A model generated the notes under the pieces. That model was not told the DNA's origin, did not search any database, and saw only the letters and a list, made by a program, of their open reading frames with translations. From Thalassobaculum litoreum DSM 18839 (GTDB lineage Bacteria > Pseudomonadota > Alphaproteobacteria > Thalassobaculales > Thalassobaculaceae), in contig NZ_FNBW01000003.1 of NCBI RefSeq assembly GCF_900102465.1, forward strand, positions 1 to 64,000: a DNA stretch of 64,000 bases, read 5' to 3'. A program made the position numbers and the translations under genes. Below, piece after piece: positions 54,150 through 61,312 of the stretch (within the stretch, counting starts at the first letter, position 1; each line of letters starts with the position of its first letter).

Positions 54150-55595
54150 ATGAAAGAGAGTATTTGGTCGGAAGATCGGCGTCCGAGGTCTGGTGTTGAT
54201 AAAAATGAGTCTGATCCTAGTGATATAAAAGAATTAGGTGTGCGGTCTGTTCTGCAGCAAGATTATGATCGCCTGTTGTTTTCTACACCAGTAAGGCGGC
54301 TAGCTGATAAGACACAAGTATGGCCCATGGATGAGAATGACGGTGTTAGAACTCGATTGACGCATTCCCACGAAGTCGCAAATTTGGCTCGCTCTATCGG
54401 AACGCGGGTTTTTCACCGTGTTCCAGATATGTTTGAAGGAATAAATTTAGAGGAAACCATTCAACCAATATTACTTTCGATAGGTTTGGGGCACGATTTA
54501 GGAAACCCTCCCTTTGGGCATCAAGGAGAGGCAGCTATTGGTCGTTGGTTTGACGATAGGAAAGATTGGATCTTCAGTCACCTATCGGCGGCACAGGCAA
54601 GTGATGGCATTGATTGTCCAATTTCCGAAGAAACTCGATCAGAGTTTCTTAAATTTGATGGAAATCCCCAAAGTTTACGTCTTTTGACTAAATTACAAAC
54701 ACATGTTGAGTATATGGGGTTAGATTTATCTGCAGCTACGCTGGCGGCGAGTTTAAAATATCCGGTTGCCGTGTCTGGAGTTGATAAGAATAATTCTCTT
54801 TCGAAAAAGTTTGGATATTTCGAGTCCGAAAAAAATATTGTTGAATGGATCAGATCTTGCACAGGATTAAAGGAGGGGCAACGGCATTATCTTACTTGGA
54901 TTATGGAAGCGTGTGACGATATTGCTTATTCTGTATTAGATGTCGATGATATACTAAAAAAATCTATGTTATCTCCTGACGATGTCTTGATTGAGCTTCG
55001 TAGGGCGGTGCCGGATACCGAAGTTGTTAAAAAAATTGAAAAACGATTCTTGGGCGTCGAGAGCGGAGGTAGAAACCCGATCATTCAAAGAGACATTAAG
55101 ATTCAATATTTAAGGGCTTCATTAATTGAATCGTTGATTAGCGAAGCTAGCAATAATTTTGTTAAAGAATCGGGTTTAATAAGACAGTTTCAGCTAAAAA
55201 GCGCGCTTTTGGATGGGAGCGATCTGTGTGACGCTCTCAAGGATGTGGCGCGGCAATATGCCTTTGGTCATTGCGCTGTGCTGAGGGCTGAGGCGATTGG
55301 CGCGAGGGCGATCACTGATTTGATGTCGGCTTTTTGGGATGCCATAACGAGCAGGAGTGATCATACTAAACTCGACTCGCGGCGGAGCACAGCGAAGGCG
55401 GCATATGTTTACGCCTTGATAAGTCCGAACTATATCGAAGAGGCGCTTAACGCTGCGAAGAGTAGTGGCGTGGCGGCAAGCATGAGGTATCGTGAACTGC
55501 GGTTGCTGACAGACATGATTTCGGGAATGACAGACAGTTTTGCGATGAAGGTTTGGAAAGACGTTTCTGAGATTCATGATGTCGACAGCTCCTAA
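54150..55595 (+). CDS. HD-domain dGTPase (dNTP triphosphohydrolase)
   Basis: 481 residues. All family motifs are present: D-Y-D-R-L-L-F-S-T-P-V-R-R-L-A-D-K-T-Q-V at ~38-57, first metal His72 in R-L-T-H-S-H-E-V, H115-D116 in G-H-D-L-G-N-P-P-F-G-H-Q-G-E, F-D-G-N-P-Q-S-L-R near 169-177, and the last metal Asp (256/257) in E-A-C-D-D-I-A-Y-S. It should cleave dGTP (or other dNTPs) to nucleoside and triphosphate. GGGGGAGA lies 5-8 bases before the ATG. Codon use is AT-rich. Its end overlaps the next gene by 20 bases, implying a functional pair. Homologues act as anti-phage dNTP-depleting effectors. Confidence 0.88.
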   Translation: MKESIWSEDRRPRSGVDKNESDPSDIKELGVRSVLQQDYDRLLFSTPVRRLADKTQVWPMDENDGVRTRLTHSHEVANLARSIGTRVFHRVPDMFEGINLEETIQPILLSIGLGHDLGNPPFGHQGEAAIGRWFDDRKDWIFSHLSAAQASDGIDCPISEETRSEFLKFDGNPQSLRLLTKLQTHVEYMGLDLSAATLAASLKYPVAVSGVDKNNSLSKKFGYFESEKNIVEWIRSCTGLKEGQRHYLTWIMEACDDIAYSVLDVDDILKKSMLSPDDVLIELRRAVPDTEVVKKIEKRFLGVESGGRNPIIQRDIKIQYLRASLIESLISEASNNFVKESGLIRQFQLKSALLDGSDLCDALKDVARQYAFGHCAVLRAEAIGARAITDLMSAFWDAITSRSDHTKLDSRRSTAKAAYVYALISPNYIEEALNAAKSSGVAASMRYRELRLLTDMISGMTDSFAMKVWKDVSEIHDVDSS

Positions 55596-56340
55596 TATTT
55601 CCGCCCTCAAGGCGAGGCTGGATCGATATTTTTGGGAGAACACTTCGCCCGAGATGGTGTATTTTCGGGAGGTGCTAAAAAATCGATTCACTCCTTTAGG
55701 AGGGGTAGCGGTAATTGGTGGTCTCGTTCGGGATTTTGCTAGGGAAGGGCGCTCTGGTTTTAAATCGGATGTCGATTTAGTAGTTGACGCTCCCGCCGAC
55801 GAAGTTAGGAGTTTAGCCGAAAGTCTGCGCGCGGCTTCTAATCGCTTTGGCGGTTTTGGGTATAGATCGGGCCCGTGGAAAATTGATTTCTGGGCGTTGG
55901 AAAAAACTTGGGCCCGTCAGCATGTCTCTATTGAGAGTTTCAGTGATCTTCCCTCATGTACTTTCTTTGATTGGGATGCTGTAGCTTATGATATTAAGTC
56001 AAAAAAGATAATCAGTTCGAAAAATTATCTAAACGCCATTGTCTCTAATACAATTGAGATTAATTTGAAGCCTAATCCCTCGCCTAGAGGAAATTTGCTT
56101 CGGGCGGTACGTAGACTAGCGTTGTGGAAAGTTCGACCTGGACCGCAGCTCCGAGAGTTTATTAAAGAAAGCCTCGATGATGACGCGCTTCTATTTATTA
56201 AAAATAAAGAAAAAGCATTGTATGTTAATCCTGTGTCATGCCGGTGGAATAATGCAGAATCCGCATTGAGTGCTTTGTTGGACGAAGAAAAAAGTCAAGA
56301 AATTTTACAGTATAGATTTTTGTTTAACCAGCGTGAATAG
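55576..56340 (+). CDS. CCA-adding/polymerase-beta-like nucleotidyltransferase
   Basis: 254 residues. The N-terminal half has the nucleotidyltransferase signature: G-G-V-A-V-I-G-G-L-V-R-D (Gly48-Gly49), 14-16 residues later S-D-V-D-L-V-V (Asp65, Asp67), and a third acidic in W-K-I-D-F-W (Asp104), the layout of tRNA CCA-adding and poly(A) polymerase heads. The C-terminal R-G-N-L-L-R-A-V-R-R-L-A-L-W-K also echoes that family, but the usual CCA C-terminal domains are missing. It could modify tRNA or another RNA, make a nucleotide signal, or act as control protein for the dGTPase. ATG 55576 or 55579 both work. Confidence 0.7.
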   Translation: MMSTAPNISALKARLDRYFWENTSPEMVYFREVLKNRFTPLGGVAVIGGLVRDFAREGRSGFKSDVDLVVDAPADEVRSLAESLRAASNRFGGFGYRSGPWKIDFWALEKTWARQHVSIESFSDLPSCTFFDWDAVAYDIKSKKIISSKNYLNAIVSNTIEINLKPNPSPRGNLLRAVRRLALWKVRPGPQLREFIKESLDDDALLFIKNKEKALYVNPVSCRWNNAESALSALLDEEKSQEILQYRFLFNQRE

Positions 56341-56375
56341 AAGGGACTGTTATCTTTTAAATACGCTGCGACTGA

Positions 56376-56618
56376 TCCAGGCCTCGTCTGGATATATCCC
56401 AACTAGACGAGCGGCTGTTCGCGCCCACCGCCCTCGACCCGGCGAGCCTGATCGCCGGGCGGCTCGGACGGGACCCGGCCACCCTGCACGAGAAGCGCTA
56501 CCCGCCGGAGTGGCTCGGCGCCGTCCCGCACAGCCACCGGGCGGAGGACGACGCGGTCGGCTATGCCCACCTGCTGCTGCGGGTGCTGGCGATGCCGGTG
56601 GCGGTCGGGGCAGGATAG
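56376..56618 (+). pseudogene. 3' fragment of a DEDDh-type exonuclease gene
   Basis: A GC-rich frame of 80 codons with no start, beginning right after a stop at 56373-56375. It reads L-D-E-R-L-F-A-P-T-A-L-D, then R-Y-P-P-E-W-L-G-A-V-P-H-S-H-R-A-E-D-D-A-V-G-Y-A-H-L-L, the C-terminal exoIII motif (His, then Asp five residues later) of exonuclease-family proteins. The N-terminal exoI and exoII parts are missing; the AT-rich island occupies their expected place. Its composition is host-like. Confidence 0.65.
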
Positions 56619-56748
56619 GCTGGCACGCTTTGGGCCTGGGGGTCACAGGCCCCGGCGACGGCGGGGCTGGGTCCCGGCTCGGCCTTTCAGGCCGGCCGGG
56701 AAGACGGTGAGGGAGGATGGCGGGTGCCGGCGTCGGAACGCGCGCGGC

Positions 56749-56808
56749 GCCGCCTCAATACATGCCGCCTCAATACGTGCCGCCTCAATACGTGCCCCCT
56801 CAGTACGT
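56749..56808. repeat. Four-copy 15-base tandem repeat spanning a stop codon
   Basis: Units 56749-56763, 56764-56778, 56779-56793 and 56794-56808 (consensus GCCGCCTCAATACGT). On the minus strand the last unit contains the final Tyr codon and TGA stop of the hydroxyacid oxidase gene, so each repeat copies an in-frame TGA beyond the stop. Confidence 0.9.
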
Positions 56809-57972
56809 ATAGTCGTCCGGCGCCAGCAGCGGGTACTGGCTCCACACATGGGCCGGCTCCACCGGGTCGGTATAGGCGATGTAGCGCCCGTCGATGTCGT
56901 TGAACGAATTCAGCCCGAGCAGGCCGAGATCGATGCGGACCTCCTCCTCCAGCAGCTCCAGCACCCGCACCACCCCGGCCGCCCCGCCGGCGGCGAGGCC
57001 GCAGCACAGCATCCGGCCGATGCCGACCGCGTCGGCGCCCAGCGCCCGGGCCTTGATGATGTCGGAGCCCCGGGTCACGCCGCCGTCGACCGCGATCTTC
57101 GCCCGGCCGGCGACCGCGTCGGCCACCTCCGGCAGCACGTCGAGCGCGCCCAGCCCGTGGTCGAGCTGGCGGCCGCCATGGTTGGAGACGTAGATCATGT
57201 CGGCGCCGTGCTCGACCGCCAGGCGGGCGTCCTCGGCGGTGGCGATGCCCTTCAGGATCAGCGGGATGTCGTGGGTCTTCTTGAACCGCTCCACGTCCTT
57301 CCAGTTCAGCGCCTTCTGGAACTCCATGCCCGGCACCTGGCGCCAGGGCTTCACGAAGCGGTTGGCCATGTCGCGCTCGCGCCGGCTGTACCAGGCGCTG
57401 TCGACGGTGAGCGCGAAGGCGTCGTAGCCGTGGTCGACGGCACGGGCGACGATGTCGTCCAGCCAGGAATCGTCGCCGCGCTTGTACAGGCAGAACACCT
57501 TGGTGCCGCCCTCGATCTTGGCCACGTCCTCCAGCGGCACGGTGCCGACCGAGGACAGGAACAGCGGCACGCCGGCATGGGCGGCGGCGCGCATCGCCTG
57601 GACCGGGCCGTTGGCGGCGAAGCTCTCCAGGCTGCCGATCGGGCAGAGCAGGACCGGCAGGCTGACCTTGTGGGTCAGGAAGGAGCCGCCGGTGTCGATC
57701 TCGCGCATGTCGTTGAGCACGCGCGGGCGGAAGGCGACCTTGTCGAAGGCCAGCCGGTTGCGCTTGACCGTGGTCTCGCTCTCGGTGCCGCCGCGCAGGT
57801 AGTCCCAGGTGTTGCGGTCCAGGTTGGCGCGGGCGCGCTTGACGATCTCGTGCAGCACGTGGAACTCGTCGCGGACCGTCTCCAGGTCGGTCTCCGGAAT
57901 GGCGCCCAACTCGGCTGTAGCGGCGGCGTCAGCGGCAGAGGCAGAGGTAGAGGCGGCGGCGGCGTCGGTCAT
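56800..57972 (-). CDS. FMN-dependent alpha-hydroxy-acid oxidase/dehydrogenase
   Basis: 390 residues from ATG 57972. Motifs: L-P-V-L-L-C-P-I-G-S near 107-116, I-P-L-I-L-K-G-I (FMN-binding Lys), Y-V-S-N-H-G-G-R-Q-L-D (active-site His/Arg), V-D-G-G-V-T-R-G-S-D and G-R-M-L-C-C-G. The family includes lactate, glycolate and mandelate oxidising enzymes; the substrate is not fixed here. The first ~25 residues are an Ala/Ser/Thr-rich tail. The 3' end is embedded in a tandem repeat. Confidence 0.88.
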   Translation of the reverse strand: MTDAAAASTSASAADAAATAELGAIPETDLETVRDEFHVLHEIVKRARANLDRNTWDYLRGGTESETTVKRNRLAFDKVAFRPRVLNDMREIDTGGSFLTHKVSLPVLLCPIGSLESFAANGPVQAMRAAAHAGVPLFLSSVGTVPLEDVAKIEGGTKVFCLYKRGDDSWLDDIVARAVDHGYDAFALTVDSAWYSRRERDMANRFVKPWRQVPGMEFQKALNWKDVERFKKTHDIPLILKGIATAEDARLAVEHGADMIYVSNHGGRQLDHGLGALDVLPEVADAVAGRAKIAVDGGVTRGSDIIKARALGADAVGIGRMLCCGLAAGGAAGVVRVLELLEEEVRIDLGLLGLNSFNDIDGRYIAYTDPVEPAHVWSQYPLLAPDDYTY

Positions 57973-58028
57973 GGTCTGTCTTCCTCCCGGATGCCCTGAC
58001 GGGCGATCGTTGATCTCTTCTCGTTGCG

Positions 58029-59339
58029 TCAGCCCGGCAGCGTCTCGGCGAGCCAGGTATGCAGGGTCGTCCAGGCCCGTCGGGGCGCGCCGGCGCTGAC
58101 CACCATGCCGATATGGCCCAGCGCCACATCGGCGCGGGTGGCGTTCGGCAGGCGGTCGGCCAGGGCGCGGGCCGAGGCGGGCGGGACGATGCGGTCGCGC
58201 GCCGGGATCATGGCGAGCGCCGGCACCGTCACCTGTTCCGGAATAACCGTCTGTCCGGCAATCCGCCAGTCCCCGATTGCAGGGGTGTTGCGGCCGTACC
58301 AGCCGAACAGGGCCTCGCGCGCCACCGGGGCGGCCAGCGGCACGCCGTCGTTCAGCCAGTCCTCCAGGGCGACGAAGGCCAGCGCCTCCGGCGTGTCGCC
58401 GCTGTCCTGGCCGAAGCGCAGGAACTTGTTGATCACCAGCAGCGGGTCGAGGGCGAAGAACAGCGCCTGGATCCAGTCGGTCGGCAGCCAGCCCAGGGTC
58501 TCGATCGTGCCGGCCATCCACGGCTCGGCCCCGGGCAGGGCGGCGGCGATCGGCGGGGCGTCGGCGGCGAAGTCGAACGGCGTGGCGAGCAGCAGCAGGC
58601 CGGCGACGTCGCGCGGCCGGCGCTGGGCCAGGGCCAGGGCCAGCAGCCCGCCCATGCAGTAGCCCAGCAGGGCGGGGCGGGTGCCGGTGATCGTCAGCAC
58701 CGCCTCCAGCGCCGCCTCCAGCCGGCCGGCGACGTAGTCGGTCAGCGAGAACCGCCGCTCCGCCTCGCCCGGAAACCCCCACTCGACCAGGAACGGCCGG
58801 TAGCCGCGCGGCGCCAGGTCGCGCAGCAGCGAGCGCTCCTCGGTCAGGTCGAGCACGTAGCCGCGGTTGACCAGGGACGGCACGACCAGGATCGGGATGC
58901 CGCCGGGGGCGGCGCCCGGGACGGTGCCGTAGTCGAGCAGCAGGGTGGCGCCGTCCTTCCAGCAGACGGCCGGCTCGGCGACGGCTCGTCGGTAGGGGTG
59001 GTGGCGGTAGCGCTCGATGCCGGACAGGAAGCGGTCGAGGCGCCGGCGCACCTCCTCCTCCATGGCGGTCTCGAAGCTGTCCGGCGCGGCGGAGGGGTTA
59101 CGACCGGCGGCCGCTGCGGCTCTTGCCGCCTCCAGGGCGTCGAGCTGGGTCTTCAGGCTCGCCGCCGTCTCGCTCAAGCCGGGCTTCCAGTCGAGCGATC
59201 CGTTCTTCCAGGCGACGGAGCTCGCGTAGGATGAGAGCCAGGTCGTCGCCGCCGCGCTCAGATACAGGGGCAGCGGGCGCGGCCCCGGCCGTGGGGCGTC
59301 CCTGCTGCTGCTTCCGATACCGTTCGCTGTCGCCGTCAT
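58029..59339 (-). CDS. phaC: PHA synthase PhaC-like (alpha/beta hydrolase fold)
   Basis: 436 residues from ATG 59339; an internal ATG 59063 would give 344. The lipase-like box is G-Y-C-M-G-G with the Cys nucleophile of PHA synthases, then P-F-D-F, A-R-D-R-I-V-P-P (Asp) and L-G-H-I-G-M (His). It polymerises (R)-3-hydroxyacyl-CoA. Size and sequence are closest to class III-type synthases. The long start is supported by G/C at 69 of 80 third positions between 59101 and 59340 (hand count), although that stretch overlaps the phaE-like gene. Confidence 0.82.
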   Translation of the reverse strand: MTATANGIGSSSRDAPRPGPRPLPLYLSAAATTWLSSYASSVAWKNGSLDWKPGLSETAASLKTQLDALEAARAAAAAGRNPSAAPDSFETAMEEEVRRRLDRFLSGIERYRHHPYRRAVAEPAVCWKDGATLLLDYGTVPGAAPGGIPILVVPSLVNRGYVLDLTEERSLLRDLAPRGYRPFLVEWGFPGEAERRFSLTDYVAGRLEAALEAVLTITGTRPALLGYCMGGLLALALAQRRPRDVAGLLLLATPFDFAADAPPIAAALPGAEPWMAGTIETLGWLPTDWIQALFFALDPLLVINKFLRFGQDSGDTPEALAFVALEDWLNDGVPLAAPVAREALFGWYGRNTPAIGDWRIAGQTVIPEQVTVPALAMIPARDRIVPPASARALADRLPNATRADVALGHIGMVVSAGAPRRAWTTLHTWLAETLPG

Positions 59340-59625
59340 GGCCGGCACTATAAGGCGAAGCGGGCGCAGATGAAGAGGAAGCGGCGCCGCCGGGCGCGTA
59401 GCCGGGCTGCAGCCCGTCGGCCATCGGCCGCGCGGACGGGCCGGAGAGACCCTGGCCGGTCCACAGCGCGGTCCAGCGGCGCACCGCGTCGGCGACCTCC
59501 GGATCGGTGGCCATGGCCTGGACCTGGGTTTGCCACAGGTCCATGAACCGGCGCGCCAGATCGCCGGCATCGGGCGGCGGGGCGGAGCTGTCTGAGGTGT
59601 CGTTCATGTCGTGCGGTCCGGTCAT
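59098..59625 (-). CDS. PhaE-like PHA synthase accessory subunit
   Basis: 175 residues from ATG 59625 (ATG 59607 also possible). The N-terminal part A-R-R-F-M-D-L-W-Q-T-Q-V-Q-A-M-A-T-D-P-E and the C-terminal coiled coil I-L-R-E-L-R-R-L-E-E-R-I-A-R-L-E-A-R-L-E resemble the helical PhaE/PhaR-type partner of class III synthases. It ends 242 bases inside phaC in another frame. Outside the overlap its wobble positions are very GC-rich (about 38 of 40 between 59401 and 59520), supporting it as coding. Confidence 0.65.
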   Translation of the reverse strand: MTGPHDMNDTSDSSAPPPDAGDLARRFMDLWQTQVQAMATDPEVADAVRRWTALWTGQGLSGPSARPMADGLQPGYAPGGAASSSSAPASPYSAGHDGDSERYRKQQQGRPTAGAAPAAPVSERGGDDLALILRELRRLEERIARLEARLERDGGEPEDPARRPGGGKSRSGRRS

Positions 59626-59711
59626 GGCGCCGCAGTATCTCACGCCGCCACGGGCGGGCCAAGCGCGCGGGACAACCCTACTGGTTGTACAGCCTTCCGC
59701 GCCGCCACACG

Positions 59712-59756
59712 TTGCAAGACCGGGAAATTGCACGGATTCCGGACATCATCGTTGCA
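59712..59756. promoter_or_regulatory. Three TTGCA motifs between phaE and phaR
   Basis: TTGCA at 59712-59716, 59728-59732 and 59752-59756 in the divergent region. PhaR repressors bind TGC-rich sites in such intergenic regions, so this is a candidate operator for both directions. Confidence 0.4.
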
Positions 59757-59824
59757 AAGCACAAACGAGCGGCGCACTGTTAAAAGAAACGCTAAAAACT
59801 GAACCGAGGGTGGGACAGTAAGCC

Positions 59825-60577
59825 ATGACGGATAGCTCCAAGACTGACGCCGCCAAGAAGACGACCCGGGCCCCCGGCCGCAAGGCTGCGGCGGCGAAGG
59901 CGTCGACGGTCGGCCGACGGTCGGAGGCGGAGGATGGGTCCGGCGCCACCGGCGGCGCTCAAGCGATCACCATCAAGAAATACGCCAACCGACGGCTCTA
60001 CAACACGGCGACGAGCAGCTACGTCACCCTCGACCACCTGTGTCAGATGGTGAAGGATGGCGTAGAATTCGTGGTCTACGACGCCAAGACCGGCGAGGAC
60101 ATCACCCGCGCGGTGCTGACCCAGATCATCGTGGAGGAGGAGTCCAAGGGGCAGAACCTGCTCCCCATCGGCTTCCTGCGCCAGCTCATCAGCTTCTACG
60201 GCGACAACCTGCAGATGGTGGTGCCGGGGTATCTGGAATCCTCCATGGCCGCGTTCTCCCAGAATCAGGAGCGGATGCGGAGCTACATGTCCGAGGCGTT
60301 CGGCGGCATGTACCCGTTCGGCTCGATCGAGGACATGACCAAGCGCAACCTGACCATGCTGGAACAGGCGATGTCCATGTTCACCCCGCCGGGCGGCACG
60401 GCCACGGGCGGCGGTGCGAAGCCGGCCCCGTCCAGCGCCGAGCCAGCCTCGGGCGGATCGGGCGAGGATACGGCGGCGGCGGTGCGCCAGCTCCAGACCC
60501 AGCTCGAGACGCTGCAGCGGCAGCTGATGGAGCTTGGGACGGGCGCGCTGTCGAAGCGGGACACCGACGACTCTTAA
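59825..60577 (+). CDS. phaR: Polyhydroxyalkanoate synthesis repressor PhaR
   Basis: 250 residues. The DNA-binding part is I-K-K-Y-A-N-R-R-L-Y-N-T-A-T-S-S-Y-V-T-L (~50-69) and the PHB accumulation regulatory domain follows (F-V-V-Y-D-A-K-T-G-E-D-I-T-R-A-V-L-T-Q-I-I region; L-I-S-F-Y-G-D). The C-terminus is a Gln-rich coiled coil. PhaR binds PHB granules and releases phasin and PHB gene promoters when polymer forms. The first ~48 residues are a Lys/Ala-rich tail, longer than in Paracoccus. Divergent from phaC. Confidence 0.93.
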   Translation: MTDSSKTDAAKKTTRAPGRKAAAAKASTVGRRSEAEDGSGATGGAQAITIKKYANRRLYNTATSSYVTLDHLCQMVKDGVEFVVYDAKTGEDITRAVLTQIIVEEESKGQNLLPIGFLRQLISFYGDNLQMVVPGYLESSMAAFSQNQERMRSYMSEAFGGMYPFGSIEDMTKRNLTMLEQAMSMFTPPGGTATGGGAKPAPSSAEPASGGSGEDTAAAVRQLQTQLETLQRQLMELGTGALSKRDTDDS

Positions 60578-60580
60578 CGT

Positions 60581-60598
60581 GGTTAACCGCTGTTAACC
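60581..60598. terminator. GGTTAAC inverted repeat after phaR
   Basis: GGTTAAC (60581-60587) and GTTAACC (60592-60598) with a CGCT loop, 4 bases after the phaR stop, within a TTAA-rich stretch. Possible weak terminator or protein-binding palindrome. Confidence 0.35.
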
Positions 60599-60682
60599 TT
60601 CGATCTTAAACCTTTCTCTGGTTTTCTCTTAACATTTCTACGCTAGATTGGGGCTGTCGATCCTTGAGGGAGGCAGGACCCC

Positions 60683-61108
60683 ATGGTCTCGCCCGTCGAC
60701 GGCCCCGGCCCCCCGCCGGGAAGTTATCTACCCGTCCCGACGGGCGGTCGCGCCGTCGTTCCCTACACGCGTGCCGATGCCGATGAGTCCCTGGGTGCCG
60801 GACGTGGCCGTCCGGATCGCCCGGAGCGTCCTGTTCCCGATGCGGTGGCCGTTCCGGTCGGCGCGTCGGACGGCCGGCCGGCGACACGCGAAAATCCGTT
60901 CCTCGACCGTGGCGACGTCTTCCGCCGTCCGCTCCTCACCAGCCGGCCGACCGCGTCCTTCCTCGCCCAGGCGTTCGGTCAGGACGGGGACACGGGCACC
61001 CGCACCGCCAGTGCCGAGGCGGCCCGGCGCTACCGAGAGGTTCAGGAGACCGTCGACCGCGCCACCGCCCGCCGCTCCGGCCCGCCGGAGGTGGATGTGG
61101 TGACGTAG
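60683..61108 (+). CDS. Conserved hypothetical protein
   Basis: 141 residues, Pro/Arg-rich and probably disordered for the first ~85, then a short conserved-looking module R-P-T-A-S-F-L-A-Q-A-F-G-Q-D-G and A-E-A-A-R-R-Y-R-E-V. GAGGGAGG lies ~10 bases before the ATG. G/C-rich wobble positions and a clear ribosome site support it as real. I recognise the pattern from other Rhodospirillales but know of no function. Confidence 0.65.
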   Translation: MVSPVDGPGPPPGSYLPVPTGGRAVVPYTRADADESLGAGRGRPDRPERPVPDAVAVPVGASDGRPATRENPFLDRGDVFRRPLLTSRPTASFLAQAFGQDGDTGTRTASAEAARRYREVQETVDRATARRSGPPEVDVVT

Positions 61109-61172
61109 GGGGCTGATGCTTGCCTGAACGCCTGCCGGTGCTTCCTGCCGCGCGGCCTTCCGCTGCCGTCTT

Positions 61173-61279
61173 CCCGGCCTTGCGCCGGGATCCAGCCATC
61201 GATCGGCTGGAGCGTGTATCGCGAGAAGACTCCCAACGGCCCGGCTGCTCTATCCCTGGGCCCCGGCGCAGGGCCGGGG
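61173..61279. repeat. Pair of REP-like GC palindromes
   Basis: CCCGGC-CTTGC-GCCGGG at 61173-61189 and CCCCGGC-GCAGG-GCCGGGG at 61261-61279, in the gap between two convergent genes. The second is identical to the core at 38714-38732. They look like dispersed extragenic palindromes and may also end transcription. Confidence 0.55.
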
Positions 61280-61312
61280 AGACGGAGGAAGTGGGACGAC
61301 GCGCGAGCCTGC

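Larger units (their letters stand above)
54070..56375 (+). other. AT-rich two-gene island (putative defence module)
   Basis: Base composition falls sharply near 54070 and rises again near 56375. Inside, codon use favours A/T at the third position, unlike every neighbour. The block carries only a dGTPase and an overlapping nucleotidyltransferase gene. Its right edge runs into a decapitated host gene. No integrase, tRNA or clear flanking direct repeat is seen, so how it inserted is unknown. Confidence 0.7.

Noticed and set aside
56270-56710. Arg/Pro-rich frame after the nucleotidyltransferase gene
   Set aside because: It is the wrong phase of the exonuclease fragment; the correct phase gives a recognisable exoIII motif.
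60574-60640. Cluster of TTAAC motifs as CtrA binding sites
   Set aside because: No pair has the TTAA-N7-TTAA spacing that CtrA needs; spacings here are 5, 6 and 9.
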